A stretch of 64,000 nucleotides of DNA from Thunnus maccoyii. Taxonomy: Eukaryota; Chordata; Actinopteri; Scombriformes; Scombridae. The notes beneath the pieces were generated by a model. The model was not told where the DNA came from and made no database searches. It was given only the letters and a program-made list of their open reading frames with translations. The stretch lies in NCBI RefSeq assembly GCF_910596095.1, contig NC_056554.1:7484001-7548000 (forward strand), read 5' to 3'. The position numbers and the translations under genes are program-made. Shown here one piece after another: positions 26,301 through 37,630 of this stretch. Positions within the stretch are counted from its first letter, which is position 1, and each line of letters opens with the position of its first letter.

Positions 26301-29300
26301 GAGAGGATGAGAACTGTGTCAGGATATGTGCTAAATACAGAAAACAGGTAAGTGATTGATGTGTGAAATCGCTGTACAGAGATATAATATTCAGCTCTTC
26401 ATTTCTGACCTTAGTGACAGAGTCCAGTCTGTCCTGCAGAGCAGACACCTGCTCTCTGTACTGGAGAACCTCACGTTCCAGATTCTCTCGTTTGTCTCTC
26501 ATCGTCCCAGAAAACTCTAAATGAGACAAACAGGACAACAACATATAATACAATTAATTTGCTGTTCTATTTTGCTTTATATCATACATCTAAATGAGTG
26601 AAAACCATGATAAAAATAACATTTATCTTCATTAATTAACCCCAAATCCATTTTTTTCTCACTGTCAACCTGCTGCAACTCCTACCTGATTCTCGCTCCC
26701 TCTGCTCCTCCAATATCTGCTTCTCTTGTCTCAGTTTTTCCTTCTCCAGTTCCAGCCTGCCTCTCTCTTCCCTCTCTGCCTGCAGCATTTCCTCCAGTCT
26801 GTGAACATCCCTCCTGAAAATGTTTTCTCCTGATTCCTCCCTTTTCTGGTCTGGTTCCTTGTGTTTGACCACTTGGCCATCATGGATGCTGTGAGTAGAT
26901 AAAGTACTAGGAAAGAGAAAACAAAATGAAATTATGAAACGTTCAGGTTAATTTGCTCCATTAGATTTTACGGATTGTTTTGTAGGGCATAGAAGACTTG
27001 AACTCTCACCTCTCTAGCAGAGTATCATAGTTTTCTTTTATCAGATCCCTCTCTCCCTCCAGGTCTGATATCCTCTCCTGTAGCTGGAAGCGAAAGAATC
27101 AAATCAAAATACCTCCTGACACAAGAGCAAATAACAAACTTCTACCTCTTTCTGACCCACTGGGTTGTGTATACGTGTATAGAGATGCAGTACCTTGTCC
27201 AGAGTCTGTAGAGACAGGGTGGAAGTGTTTAGTTGTCCCTCCAGTGCCAGTGCTCTCTGTCTCTCCTGCTTCAGCTGTTCAGTCAGCTCCTCCACTTTCT
27301 CCAGCAGAGCTCCCTGGCTTTCCTTCAGCGACCTCTGACTCTGGAGTGAAAACATGACTAAATTAATATGAGCAGTAATTAATCTCTAATTAGAGATGGG
27401 GTACTTGTTTGAGCTTTGTGTGTATGTGTGTGTTTCAGTGCTTTTACCTCCTCTAACTGATTTTCAAATGCCTGGAAGAAACCAAAAAAGCAAAAAAGAA
27501 ATAAAGAAGGAAACGGCAAACAAAGAAAGCGATTAATTATTTAAGGATCAGTAAATTATTTATATACTGAAATTATATCTATTCTGTAAGATAACAAAAA
27601 GAGTATATTAATCACTTAAGAGAACATATTTTCATAAACGGCCTCTCACCTCTTGCAGGTCATTGAACTTCTCCTGGGTGACTCTCAGGGCAGTGCTCTT
27701 GTCTGAAAGCTGCTTTTGTAGACGGATCAGATCCACGTTCTCTCTGATAGTTATTCTGACCAGGAAATGTGAATAAGTTATTACTTTTATTCACCTTGTC
27801 AGTGTAGAAGCAGTTGTAGCAGTAGCAATAGTACAAGTGCTAGTGGTGAAAGAGCGCTACAGTGTGTAGAAAAGGTACTAATTTACTGAGATTTTATTTA
27901 TTGTGTAAATGCAGGTTTAAAATCTACGTAAATAATAGAGCAACTAAATAAAAATGTACCCAGAGCAACTTAAATGTTAGAGTGTTGTTAGATTTGTTAC
28001 TTATTTATGTTGTAGGACAGCTGTCAAACTAGATTGCTTTAGGAGTAAGAATTGGAAACTGCATTAACAAAGTAAAGACAGATTTGGCTTCCTCTTGGCT
28101 GACTGAGGATTTACAGTGAATTTCTATCATTTTTGTTCACATTTTGTAACTTAATGGATGTGATTTTAGCTGTAGTAAAGCATACTGCTTCAGCATATAT
28201 ATGCATTCAAATAAAAACTCATTTATTGATTTAAACATATACTCCAAAAAGGAGACAAGAAGTGCTGAAAAATGCAACCAACTGCAGTGCTAGCTTTAAT
28301 ATTGGCATTGGTAATATTTCTGATGTTGCCACCTGTGTCTGTCGGCCTGCTGCTTCCTCATCTCTCTCATGGTTCCATCAAACTCTTTCTCCTTCTCTCT
28401 CAGTGTGTCTCTAAGAGCCTGGGTAGTCAGCTCCAGCTCTGACATCCTCACCTGCTCTGTCACACTGGACCTGCTGGGAGGGAGAGAGGTGGAGCGACAG
28501 AGGTAGGTCATGATGGATGATCCTTCCAACAAGTATTTTTTCTGTTTGTGTTATAGCTAGTCAATTCATCATGCAGTAGACACTTACAATCTTTCCATCT
28601 CTGCTCTGGTGTCTTCCAGCGTGGGGCCATAGCGAGGCGGGGCTGTCTGGGCTGCCCTCCTGACTCCGCCCTCCACTTCCATACTTTTACCTTACGACAA
28701 GAAGAGGAAGAGACATAGGAAGGTCAGGGGAGGAAGAGGGAGTGGCAGTCTTCCTGGCTTCCATTCATGTGATATTCATCCATTCATCCTCCTCTACACA
28801 CCATATCCACACACCTTTGCTGAACCTGTATGGTGTGCGTCCCCCCAGGTCCATAATGTGCTGCTTGGCCAGGCTGAGTTTGTTCTGTAGCACTGCTTTC
28901 TGGCTTTCAAGCATGGCCACTCGGGCTTCCAGCTCCTGTAAGGTGTCCTCCATTTCCCTGTCCTTAACACCGCTAGATCCAGGCCGGGTCTGTCGAAGAC
29001 GCATCAGTCTGTTGGACATTCTGGGGACATAGAAGGGGTTAGAGGGGTCATATTAGGGGATGTGTCGTCATCATGTTTCTGTTTAGATTTAATGTTGGGG
29101 CTGTCACATTGACATTAGTAACAGGATGACATGAATGTGCTGTATGTTTTCCCAAATGTCTGGTGTTAGAGAAGGTATGTGTTCCTGTGTTTGTATGTTA
29201 CCTGCGGAGCCTGTGCTCCTGTGTACGCGTGTGCTGTCTCAGCACACTGTTCTCTTCCTGAAGTCGGAGACACAGGTCCTCCAGGTGTTCCCTGGGAAAC

Positions 29301-29929
29301 CGGAACAGGCGCTGAGGATCTGTGGAGAGAGAGAGGCGGCAACAAATATAAAAAAGCACTTTCTTTCTATGCATGGTTGATGCGCAGACAACTGAAGACA
29401 AAAAACTGAAATTATTTAAACAGTACCAGTCAAAAGTTTGGACACACCTTCCCATTCACTTGAATGAGAAAGTGTGTCCAAACTTTTGACTGTATATTAG
29501 GAGGAAAGGAAAGGTAGGGTACTTTTGTATGTTTCCTATTGAAAGCCTGAAAACTTGAGATGAGATCAGACAGGATGAGTTTTGTAAAGTGGTTTCACCT
29601 TTTATCTTCATGATATGATGCCTCTTCCATGACTTCATATCACGTAGACTATCTGAAGAAACAACAGGAAGGTGACATTTACAAATGTATTGACACACAT
29701 GCACACACATGCATGCACACACACAGGCACTTGTATTGCACAATACACAAGTACCTATAAATCTATTAATTTCCTAAACCCCCAACCCCTACCTTCAATC
29801 ATTTGTTACAAAAATTCACAAACACACTAACACACACAAACCTGGGACAGTTGGCATAAGTCCTCCTTTCATCAGTCCCACATCTCGGACTGGGAGATCC
29901 CCCGCTGTCTCGTCCATAACTGGTGACAT
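20310..29929 (-). CDS. rpgrip1: RPGR-interacting protein 1, complete, 30 coding exons
   Basis: Scaffold that anchors RPGR at the photoreceptor connecting cilium. Exons: 29929-29842, 29652-29599, 29319-29202, 29020-28815, 28690-28588, 28470-28333, 27755-27650, 27471-27448, 27340-27194, 27083-27010, 26906-26686, 26516-26410, 26283-26233, 26093-25914, 25786-25669, 25506-25343, 25252-24907, 24664-24504, 24275-24043, 23837-23722, 23464-23244, 23039-22983, 22873-22686, 22401-22320, 22169-22103, 21714-21620, 21435-21246, 21161-21077, 20943-20816, 20560-20310; 4119 nt, 1372 aa (human 1286). The start MSPVMDETAGDLPVRD matches human RPGRIP1, as do ASHAETVLELQKTR, SGRVTI-type C2 blocks and LKFTVVSEPMDDD. 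Domains: coiled coils about aa 45-580, first C2 about 580-800, second C2 about 803-950, Pro/Ser-rich linker, RPGR-interacting C2-like domain about 1155-1310, then an acidic tail with 15 consecutive Glu. The GDLPVRD N-terminus favours rpgrip1 over rpgrip1l. Confidence 0.93.
20388..20432 (-). repeat. rpgrip1: Coding GAG/GAA trinucleotide repeat (15 Glu) in rpgrip1
   Basis: Eleven CTC and four TTC triplets on the plus strand encode 15 Glu on the minus strand in the last rpgrip1 exon. They are followed by a Lys/Glu-rich tail ending in DYDEDSDFY. The uninterrupted CTC run is prone to length change in units of one residue. Human RPGRIP1 ends soon after the matching C2-like domain, so this tail is an extension. 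Confidence 0.9.
29424..29495. mobile_element. Minimal palindromic Tc1/mariner-type element
   Basis: CAGTCAAAAGTTTGGACACA at 29428-29447 is followed, after a 25-bp centre, by its inverted copy TGTGTCCAAACTTTTGACTG (29473-29492). The motif AGTCAAAAGTTTGGACACAC is familiar as a terminal repeat of teleost Tc1-like transposons. Here almost nothing lies between the two ends, so it is a collapsed non-autonomous copy. It sits in rpgrip1 intron 2. Confidence 0.6.
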
Positions 29930-30047
29930 CACACCTCTCCACTCAGACTCAGCCAATCAGAAAGGCTTTGAGTTGTCAAAACAGCAAACTGGTGAAATTG
30001 ACATCCAGTGCTGGTTCATCCATGGTTCATACAGGTGAAATTACAAA
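29930..30047 (-). promoter_or_regulatory. rpgrip1: rpgrip1 5' UTR with upstream ORFs
   Basis: A CCAG acceptor at 30048-30051 would start the exon that carries the rpgrip1 ATG. This leader holds several upstream ATGs opening very short frames (4, 15 and about 20 codons), out of frame with the main start. A further upstream leader exon ending at a GTAAAA donor near 30657 is possible. Upstream frames often lower main-frame translation (general knowledge); any effect here is inferred. Confidence 0.45.
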
Positions 30048-30954
30048 CTGGAAATAAGACAAAACATATATGTTATATGACAGGTTTTAATAGAAAAACC
30101 AAAACACTGGTAATTCATTCTTTTAAACATGACTTGTATTTACATATTGTGTTTTGTGTAATTAAAAATTGATTGTATTCTACTTTTAATTACTTAATCA
30201 CAAACAATGAAAAGTTTTATTGCACATATACAAAGACAACATTTTAAACACAATTGTAAAAGGTGGGAAATTTGGGGTAATTATATGGTCTCCGTTGAGG
30301 AGGTAATCTACTTACTGAGTGACAGGTAAAAACACTACATGAATACTTCATACACACTGTGTATAATCTGCTCAAGACTGGAAAAGCTGTCAACTCCCAA
30401 CAGGTTCAGCTTTACTATCAGTTTTTATGAACATATCAGCCAACTTTAACAATCAGGGACAAAGTCACAAAAATGGTTTTGGCTGTTATAAGGTCTACAT
30501 ACACTACATTGCTCTGCAGCCAGAGATAAACAGTAGAAATCGTACTGGTAAGACAACGATTTGCATTTTGATATCCTCTCTCACATATTAAGAACATATA
30601 GTTAATATAGTATATATTTGACTTACCCTTGTCTACTGGCCATCCAAAGAGGTTTTACCTGCAGTAAAGAAATGTGTAGTGTTCTTGCTTTATCCTGTTG
30701 CCTAGTGTGACCTGTAGGCTCTCTTCATGTGTGTGTGTGTCTCCGCCCTGTGCTTGGATAATATCAGTTTTAATCCCTCTTCATCCCTTCCGCTTTTCTT
30801 CTTTCCAAACCCCTTTCAGCTCCCTCTTTACATGCATGTAATATTCCTATTTAAGATTCTTTCAGGAACAATGATAAATGATTACTTGCACTAACTGTGT
30901 AAATATGTGTTTGTATGCATTCATTCAGTTCAGTGACATACCTTTGTATATATG

Positions 30955-30958
<4 letters not shown>

Positions 30959-30990
<32 letters not shown>
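30959..30990. repeat. (TG)16 microsatellite
   Basis: Uninterrupted TG dinucleotide run upstream of rpgrip1. Confidence 0.95.
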
Positions 30991-30994
<4 letters not shown>

Positions 30995-31271
30995 GCCTCC
31001 TCCCAAACCTGAAATCAGTCTGAGTGCTCCATCTGCCACCAGGCTAATCGTGTTAATCAGATTAACTGTCAGGATGTACAATCTAAGCCGTGCTCTGAAG
31101 TCAGTTTGGTAGTTTAGCCTGTAATGACTGAGGATAGCTATTGTTGGAGTGAGGCAGATCTGAGATCTGCGCTCAAGGTGTGACTTCTTCAAGGAGCACG
31201 AGTGAAGGGGGGAAGAAGGAGGAGGAGAGGAAAGCATGAGAGGTATGATATATGTAGCAGTTTGAAGTTAA

Positions 31272-31673
31272 TTAAAGGAGCAGTGTGTAGAATTTAGTGG
31301 CATCTAGCAGAACAGACTTGGTAGAAATGGAATATAATATTCGTAAGTATGTTTTCCTTAGTGTATAATCACCTGAAAATAAGAATTGTTGTGTTTTCGC
31401 TAGCTTAGAATGGGCCCTTTATATCTATATAGGGAGCGGGTCCTCTTCCACGGAGGCCACCATGTTGCACAGCCATGTTTCTACAGTAGCCCAGAATGGA
31501 CAAACCAAACACTGGCTCTAGAGAGGATCTTTCACGTTTTTCGCGACTTTCCAAGCCATGGTAGATTCTCCTACACACTTGGAAGAGGAAGGGGATAGGG
31601 AGGGGTATTCAGTTGGTTGCAATCTGCAACCTCACTGCTAGATGCCACTAAATCCTACACACTGGTCCTTAAA
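31272..31673. mobile_element. MITE-type DNA transposon, about 400 bp, with 36-bp terminal inverted repeats
   Basis: The left end (31272-31308) includes GCAGTGTGTAGAATTTAGTG. The right end (about 31638-31673) includes its near inverted complement CACTAAATCCTACACACTGG. The ends differ at only a few positions. The interior has no transposase. From memory this is a high-copy teleost family recognised by the phrase GTGTGTAGGATTTAGTGGC; the superfamily is not assigned. It lies between rpgrip1 and the TRIM gene. Confidence 0.75.
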
Positions 31674-31961
31674 AGGAGGGAGGCCAATAATGAAATATCA
31701 AATAGTGATGAGGAATTTAATTTTTCTCTTAATATAAAATACAGTATAACACCACTTGTATCTGTGCATTTCAGAGGACAGTGTTTGAAATTTGTGAAGC
31801 AAGAGCACAAATGTTTGAAATGACAAAATTTGAGTATAACTTACACTATATACAGTTTCACTCCATAATTACGTATCTGTGATTCATACTTCTGTGATGA
31901 TTGTTGGCAGAATAAACCAAACCAGTTCTTGCTACTGAAGTTCCAAATCATATTTAGATAT

Positions 31962-31967
31962 TTTATT
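31962..31967 (-). terminator. Polyadenylation signal of the TRIM gene
   Basis: AATAAA on the minus strand, about 190 nt beyond the TRIM stop codon. Confidence 0.5.
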
Positions 31968-32151
31968 AGAAAAAAAGTTGTGCTTTTGATGATCATGTCT
32001 ACTTTATAATCATAACTGATTCATTCAGTTTACAGACAGTGTACTGTTAAAAATGTTTTCATGTCAACACAGTAAACAGTTTCACGCAGTGTACCTGATA
32101 AAAAACAAAATACCATGAGATACAAATCTGACAATGACGAGACATTTCACA

Positions 32152-35100
32152 TCATATTGTAATATCATCTAAATCACCTCCACTGACAGGGCGGATGATG
32201 AGTGGTGATGTGTTCCTGCCACTGTCGCTCATTTCTGGGTTAAAAAAGGGAAACATGGCCTCAGTGAATTGGAACTGTGGGAAGGAATAGATGTGTGATT
32301 TGTCTTCTGCATTGTAGAAGGACACTGTCCCGTCTTCATAATCCAAAAACACCCCAATAACTTGTGGCCCCTGAGAGAGACACAGCAGCTCTGCCTGTCC
32401 CGCACATGCCCGGTACTCACTGCCCTTCCTCAAACAAATAGTCCAATAACCGTCCTCTGGGCTCAGTGTGACCAAACCCTTCCTGTTGACTGACTCTCTG
32501 GCCACACCCAGGTCCCACGCTGTCTTGTCTCCCACGTCCACCTCCCAGTAGTGCCTCCCTGTGGTGAAACCCTGTGTAGCAAGAGAGGTTGAGGTCACTG
32601 TTCATTGTTAAGACACTGAAAGAGAGACAGGAAATCCTTATTAGGATAAATACAAATCTTTATTTACCCTGGTGGCCAGCACACATGGTGCCGTGTCAAA
32701 ACGTTCAGGCAGGTCCACCAGGTTCTGTTCAACATCTCCATCCCAGACTTTTCTCCCACCATCAGACAGGACTAGCCATGTGTTGGCTGTCCTGGGGTCC
32801 AGATGAACATCAACTAATAAATGGACACAGTTATTATGTTTGTTTAACTTCATTTTAATTTTTCCCCCTCAGATTACTTACTCTTAAATTTGTGTTGAAA
32901 CTGGAAAACATGTTTGTGTACAGAAAAAATCTAACAAACAGCCGATTAAAAGTTAACTAAATGACAATTGCTAATGCTGTTACAGATGTGGGTCTGCAAT
33001 TTGTGTATGAATGTTTTAGAATCTTTGGACTTTGGACTCGGTTGTCTCATTTTGCTATGAAGAGTTGCTGATTGCCACACCTCTTTTATGGTTTCAGTTC
33101 ATTCGTTGGACAAAGGACAATGCACGTTATTCAGCATTTATGTAAATGTGACAGTGTACACCAGCCAGCTAATTTTCAACTGCAGTAAGGTCAAGCAAAT
33201 ATTCAATAAATTAATCAGTTGACTATGACCTATCTTTGTAGCAGTTATGTATTTGCGACCAATAATTTAACCAAGAATTCTCTTCTTTTCCATGGGATGT
33301 TAACATCATCGTTATTTTGTTTACCTCCTAATGCAGCATGCAGTGGAGTCTATATAGGTATGTTTTGATTTTAATGAGAAATAACATCGATGTTGTTTTA
33401 AAGTCAAACTGTACCTGCATATTGCTGCATCTTTTCTTGCTCTGTAAGAACATATGATCCAAAATGAGACAAAATAGAATCATGGATTAATTCAGTGATT
33501 GAATGTGATATAGTCGTTTTATCATATAATATGGTGATGTTGATAAACAATAATTTTAGAAGTTGACCTTGCATGGAAAGCTTTTTCAATGCTGATTGCA
33601 GCTGCTGCTCAATGTTGGCCAGTGCTCTCCTTGCAGTTCCCAAACACGTGTCTGAATGGACGATGATGTCAGAGCAGGCCTTAGTGGTTGAAGGAGAACT
33701 CAGGGCTGGAAACCTCTGACATAAATAGTTGAATAAGAGAAAAATGACTTTAAATAAGAGAAGAGAACAGACACGATGAGATGAGATGAGACAGGAAGAA
33801 TACGAGTGAATAAGAAGCAGGAGAAAAAAAGAACAATAGATGGCAAGAAAACAAGAATGGAAATGTAGGTTTTCAGAATTAAATCACTGATTTCTTCCTC
33901 TATGACTGAAAATTTACATGAGGTTTAGTGTAGTACTTTCAAGTATTTTTTTTTCATGCTAAGGATGACAATTTCTCTGACTGTTCCTCTGTCCATATTG
34001 CTGTGACACAACTCCTGACCTGCAGAAGATGGAGGTGGTCGTCAGTGTGAGAAAGCTGCTCCATCTCACTTCTTCTCCTCTCCAGCTCAGTGATTTCCAG
34101 CTGCAGCTCTGTGATGAGCCTCTCCGCTCTCTGCTCTGCTGCTGCCTGCTTCCTCTGGATCGTCTCCACAAGCTCAGCCTGAGTTCTCTCCAGGGAACGA
34201 AACAGAGCGGAGAAGATCTTCATGCTTTCCATTATGTCTCTCTTTGAGTTCTCCTGAAGACATTGAATAAAGAACAAAAAGTTGATGATTCAAATTCCTC
34301 CATCACTCATAAATCTGTTTTGTTTATTGTTACTTCAGTTGAATGTTTGAGCTTCACTGTACGTGAGGTGAATGATGTACGTGCAGAGTTTGACACTAGA
34401 AAATGCAATATGAGTCAGTATAGTAAATACTTATAGATTCAAAACAGAATAATGGCATATTTATATATATATTTATATATTTTTGGTCAATTACTGTAGT
34501 AGTACCAATACATTTTACTAACAAATTAATTTTATTCATTTTTTTTCAGTTTTTCCTGTGTGGAAAGTGTTCAGCCTCTTTTCTTACATTCTCATACATA
34601 GGCTGTGTAAAATGCTACTACAATGGCACTATTTTCCTACAGTAACCATCCAATTCTTATGTCAACTCACTTTGCTGAGCTCCACAGAATGTTCAATTTC
34701 CTCCACTTTCTGCAGTCTTTCCTGGATCATCTGCTGAACGTGAGCCTCGGTCCTTTTCATCTGAGCCTGAACATAAGAACAGGAATGAAAACCCAAACTG
34801 GAATCAAAAGTCAAAATCTTAATTTAGAGGTTAGGTTTACATGATGGCATCAAGGCTGCCAGAGCCGGGGATGGGGTGATGGTACAATGATGATGAAAAG
34901 GAGTTCAGGACATCACCTTCCTCTGTTGACTCTCTCGCTCTACTGGGACGATGTCGTGACAGCGGTGGTCGGTCTCGGTGCACAAGACACACACATACCT
35001 CTGGTCACTCCTGCAGAACAGCTCCAGGAGCCGTTGGTGCTTTTTACACATCCGGTTCTCCAGCAAGGCCACAGGTTCTATCAGTTTGTGAATCTTCAAG

Positions 35101-35486
35101 GTTGCAACTCTCAGGTGAGGCTCCAGGTGACTCTCACAGTACGAAGTCAGACACACAAGGCAGGACTTCAGGGCTTTTGTTTGCTTCCCAACACACACAT
35201 CACAATGTATAGATTTTACTGGCACTGATGTCGTGCCGTTTTGCTTTCTTGCTCGGATCTGCTCAGACATCTCCTTGGCAAAAGAGTTTTCACAAAGCTC
35301 TGGGCGGCCCTCGAAGACCGTCTGACATTTTGGACAGCTGATGGAAAGGCTGTGGTCCCAGTATGATGTGATGCAGGTGAAGCAGAAGCTGTGACCACAG
35401 GGGATTGAGACCGGCTCAGAAAAAACATCCTGACAGATGCAACACTGAAACTGCATCTCTGACAAGAGAGTGCTGGAAGAAGCCAT
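32152..35486 (-). CDS. TRIM family E3 ubiquitin ligase (RING, B-boxes, coiled coil, B30.2), 7 coding exons
   Basis: Exons: 35486-34917, 34766-34671, 34253-34020, 33715-33568, 33441-33415, 32813-32668, 32571-32152; 1641 nt, 546 aa, frame closed. RING C3HC4 at about aa 15-56 ([20 protein letters not shown]), a B-box1-like zinc segment at about 105-135, B-box2 at about 146-187, coiled coil at about 190-300 over the usual 96- and 234-nt exons, a linker, then PRY (from about 359) and SPRY (from 408, [18 protein letters not shown]). The layout matches the large teleost TRIM sets near fish TRIM16/25/39 and finTRIM genes, many of which act in antiviral or innate signalling (established knowledge). 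The exact member is not recognised. Odd point: the B30.2 domain is split by a 96-bp intron (32572-32667). A 5' UTR exon probably ends at 36030 and joins an acceptor at 35490-35491, three bases before the ATG. Confidence 0.88.
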
Positions 35487-35489
35487 GAC

Positions 35490-36120
35490 CTGATAATTAA
35501 AGAAAGAAAATCAATGTTAACTGAATAGGAATTAGAAAATAGTGAATCTGAATTCTCAGTCACAGAATAAATGTGTTTTGATTCACAAACTCTGTCTCCA
35601 TTATCGTGATTGCATTCACTGTTTATGTACATTTATTAAGAAAGACACATTTGAACTTCCTTATAATTTTTCAACAATTCAAGCTGCCCAGTGACCAAAG
35701 TCCACCTGCATAGTCACGTGACTCAGACTCTGTAATGTGAAACTCGCCCTGTAAATTCAGCTTAAAACATGAACTGAATGCACTCCTTAAAATCCAAACA
35801 CTGGCTTTCCATCCATTGCAATTCATCATCCTGCAAGTGTTTTAACATAACACACACTTTTAATTCACTGCTCAACCCACCAGAGGATGAAGACCAAAAG
35901 CTTTAAATATTATTCCACTTAATGTTGCATTTTAGCTGTCTCGTACAAGACAAAGCAGAAACATCACAGAAATTATTCTATTTGTTTAATCAAGGTGTTG
36001 AAACACCATTATTTTTGTCTCGGTCTTACCTTGTTGCTCAATGGGAAACTTGACCTTTGAAGTAGGAAAAGCAAACACTGGCAGTGTGGTTGTGAAGACA
36101 AACTCCTTCACGTTTCATTA
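35490..36120 (-). promoter_or_regulatory. TRIM gene leader intron and possible ISRE-like promoter site
   Basis: AACAAG|GTAAGA at 36030 is a good donor for a non-coding first exon. Upstream, 36105-36120 reads TAATGAAACGTGAAGG on the minus strand, close to but not matching the interferon-stimulated response element core GAAANNGAAA. Intervening DNA is non-coding. Confidence 0.35.
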
Positions 36121-36343
36121 TTAACCCTCCCTCTGGGACTTTTTTTCCCCAACCACCATGTGGTTCCAGAGTGGGAGGAGTAAAGTCTAGATCAAGTGTG
36201 TATTGTATTGTGTTGTGTATCTTTGTATTTCACTATATAATCATATTGTATTTGTATCGCATTGAGCAACTGAAAGGAAGCACTTGAATAAAACACAGTC
36301 ACATTCATCACTTCACCATGTATTTGTCAAGATTCAAAGGCTC

Positions 36344-36349
36344 TTTATT
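36344..36349 (-). terminator. Candidate polyadenylation signal of the lectin/FNIII gene
   Basis: AATAAA on the minus strand, about 950 nt past the stop at 37295-37297 and about 300 bp upstream of the TRIM leader exon. Nearer AT-rich variants could serve instead. Confidence 0.35.
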
Positions 36350-37294
36350 TATTTATTTTATATTATTACTGTTTATATTTACACACACATTATCACAATA
36401 CTGTATCAATAATATCTTTACACTGACAAACAAAATTTCACACAGCTATAAGTTTTTTTTGCTTTTTGGTTTTGGAAGAATTTTCCACAACTTCACTTTA
36501 TGCACTCGATACAGCTTTAACAGTAGCAGGGCTCACACATATACTTACAATTGATCTGAATTGTAAGTGGAAGTGCTGTAAGTTTTTAAAGTTTCTTTTC
36601 CAAAATTTCACATTGAAACAAAATAACAAAATAAAAACTCATAGATCAAGTGACCTTTTTGAACTTGTCTTGACTGCCAACCATCATGGCATGTTCCAAA
36701 TCCATACAACACACACTAAGCAGGTTTTGAGTATGTTGTGTGTGACAACATGAAGGATACTCAAACCAGACAGTATGCATGCTAAATACACTTGATTTTT
36801 TTTGAGTGTGTTGCTGGTGTACACTATTGTCCCACAATCCAAAGTGATACTCACGGCTGGTTAATTTTGAAAAAAAGTGAATGGTGCTCCAAAATGTGGA
36901 AAACAAAACAAAAAGTATAAAATTGTAAGGAACACAGTTTTATCAGCAGTGACATTCCAAAGTTGCAGTTTGATGCACATATTGTATATTTTTTTGTCTG
37001 TAAAGTATGTTGATTTTTGTTGCAGCAGCTAGAATAGTACACCATAAGGATTAGTATGTATGTAGCTTATAGTGTATAGAATTAGATGGATTTGGGAAAC
37101 GCCATGTCTTACATTTAAAAAAGTCTACAAATAGGTGACTACAATTCAACTACATTTCACTGGAAGATGGAAAAATCATCAGGTATTTTTTTCATTTGCT
37201 TCAAGGAAAACAATTCAAAATGTGACAAAAAGATTAAATGACTTGTTGAAACAGATCCATCCTCCTTTCCTACTTCAACCTGTCTGTCCACATC

Positions 37295-37370
37295 TCATGT
37301 CTTGACAGATTGAATCTTCAGGGACTGTGGTGACAATCCGTTTTGTCGGAAGAACTGGATTAAAAAAAAA

Positions 37371-37426
<56 letters not shown>

Positions 37427-37630
37427 ACAGACAAAAAAAAACAAATGTTAATACTGAACGTAATAATTTGTAGATTATTTGAATTAAAAGTGAGAAGAAA
37501 CTTGTTATGATGTTGACAGAGACTGAATTGAAACAGCAGTTTATTCTCACCTCCTCCAACACACTCTGCATGTCTGAGTCTGAGAGCTGAACATATGAGT
37601 TCAATCTGATCTTCAATCCAACAACATACC
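37295..37630 (-). other. C-terminal tail exons of the lectin/FNIII gene
   Basis: Exon 37630-37551 (80 nt, phase 1 to 0) and exon 37354-37295 (60 nt) encode 46 residues: GYVVGLKIRLNSYVQLSDSD, then MQSVLEE, then FFRQNGLSPQSLKIQSVKT and stop. The pattern of a beta strand, a 'LSDSD..VLEE' helix and a second strand fits a small alpha/beta tail rather than a membrane anchor. A (CA)n tract lies just 5' of the last exon's acceptor. Confidence 0.7.
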
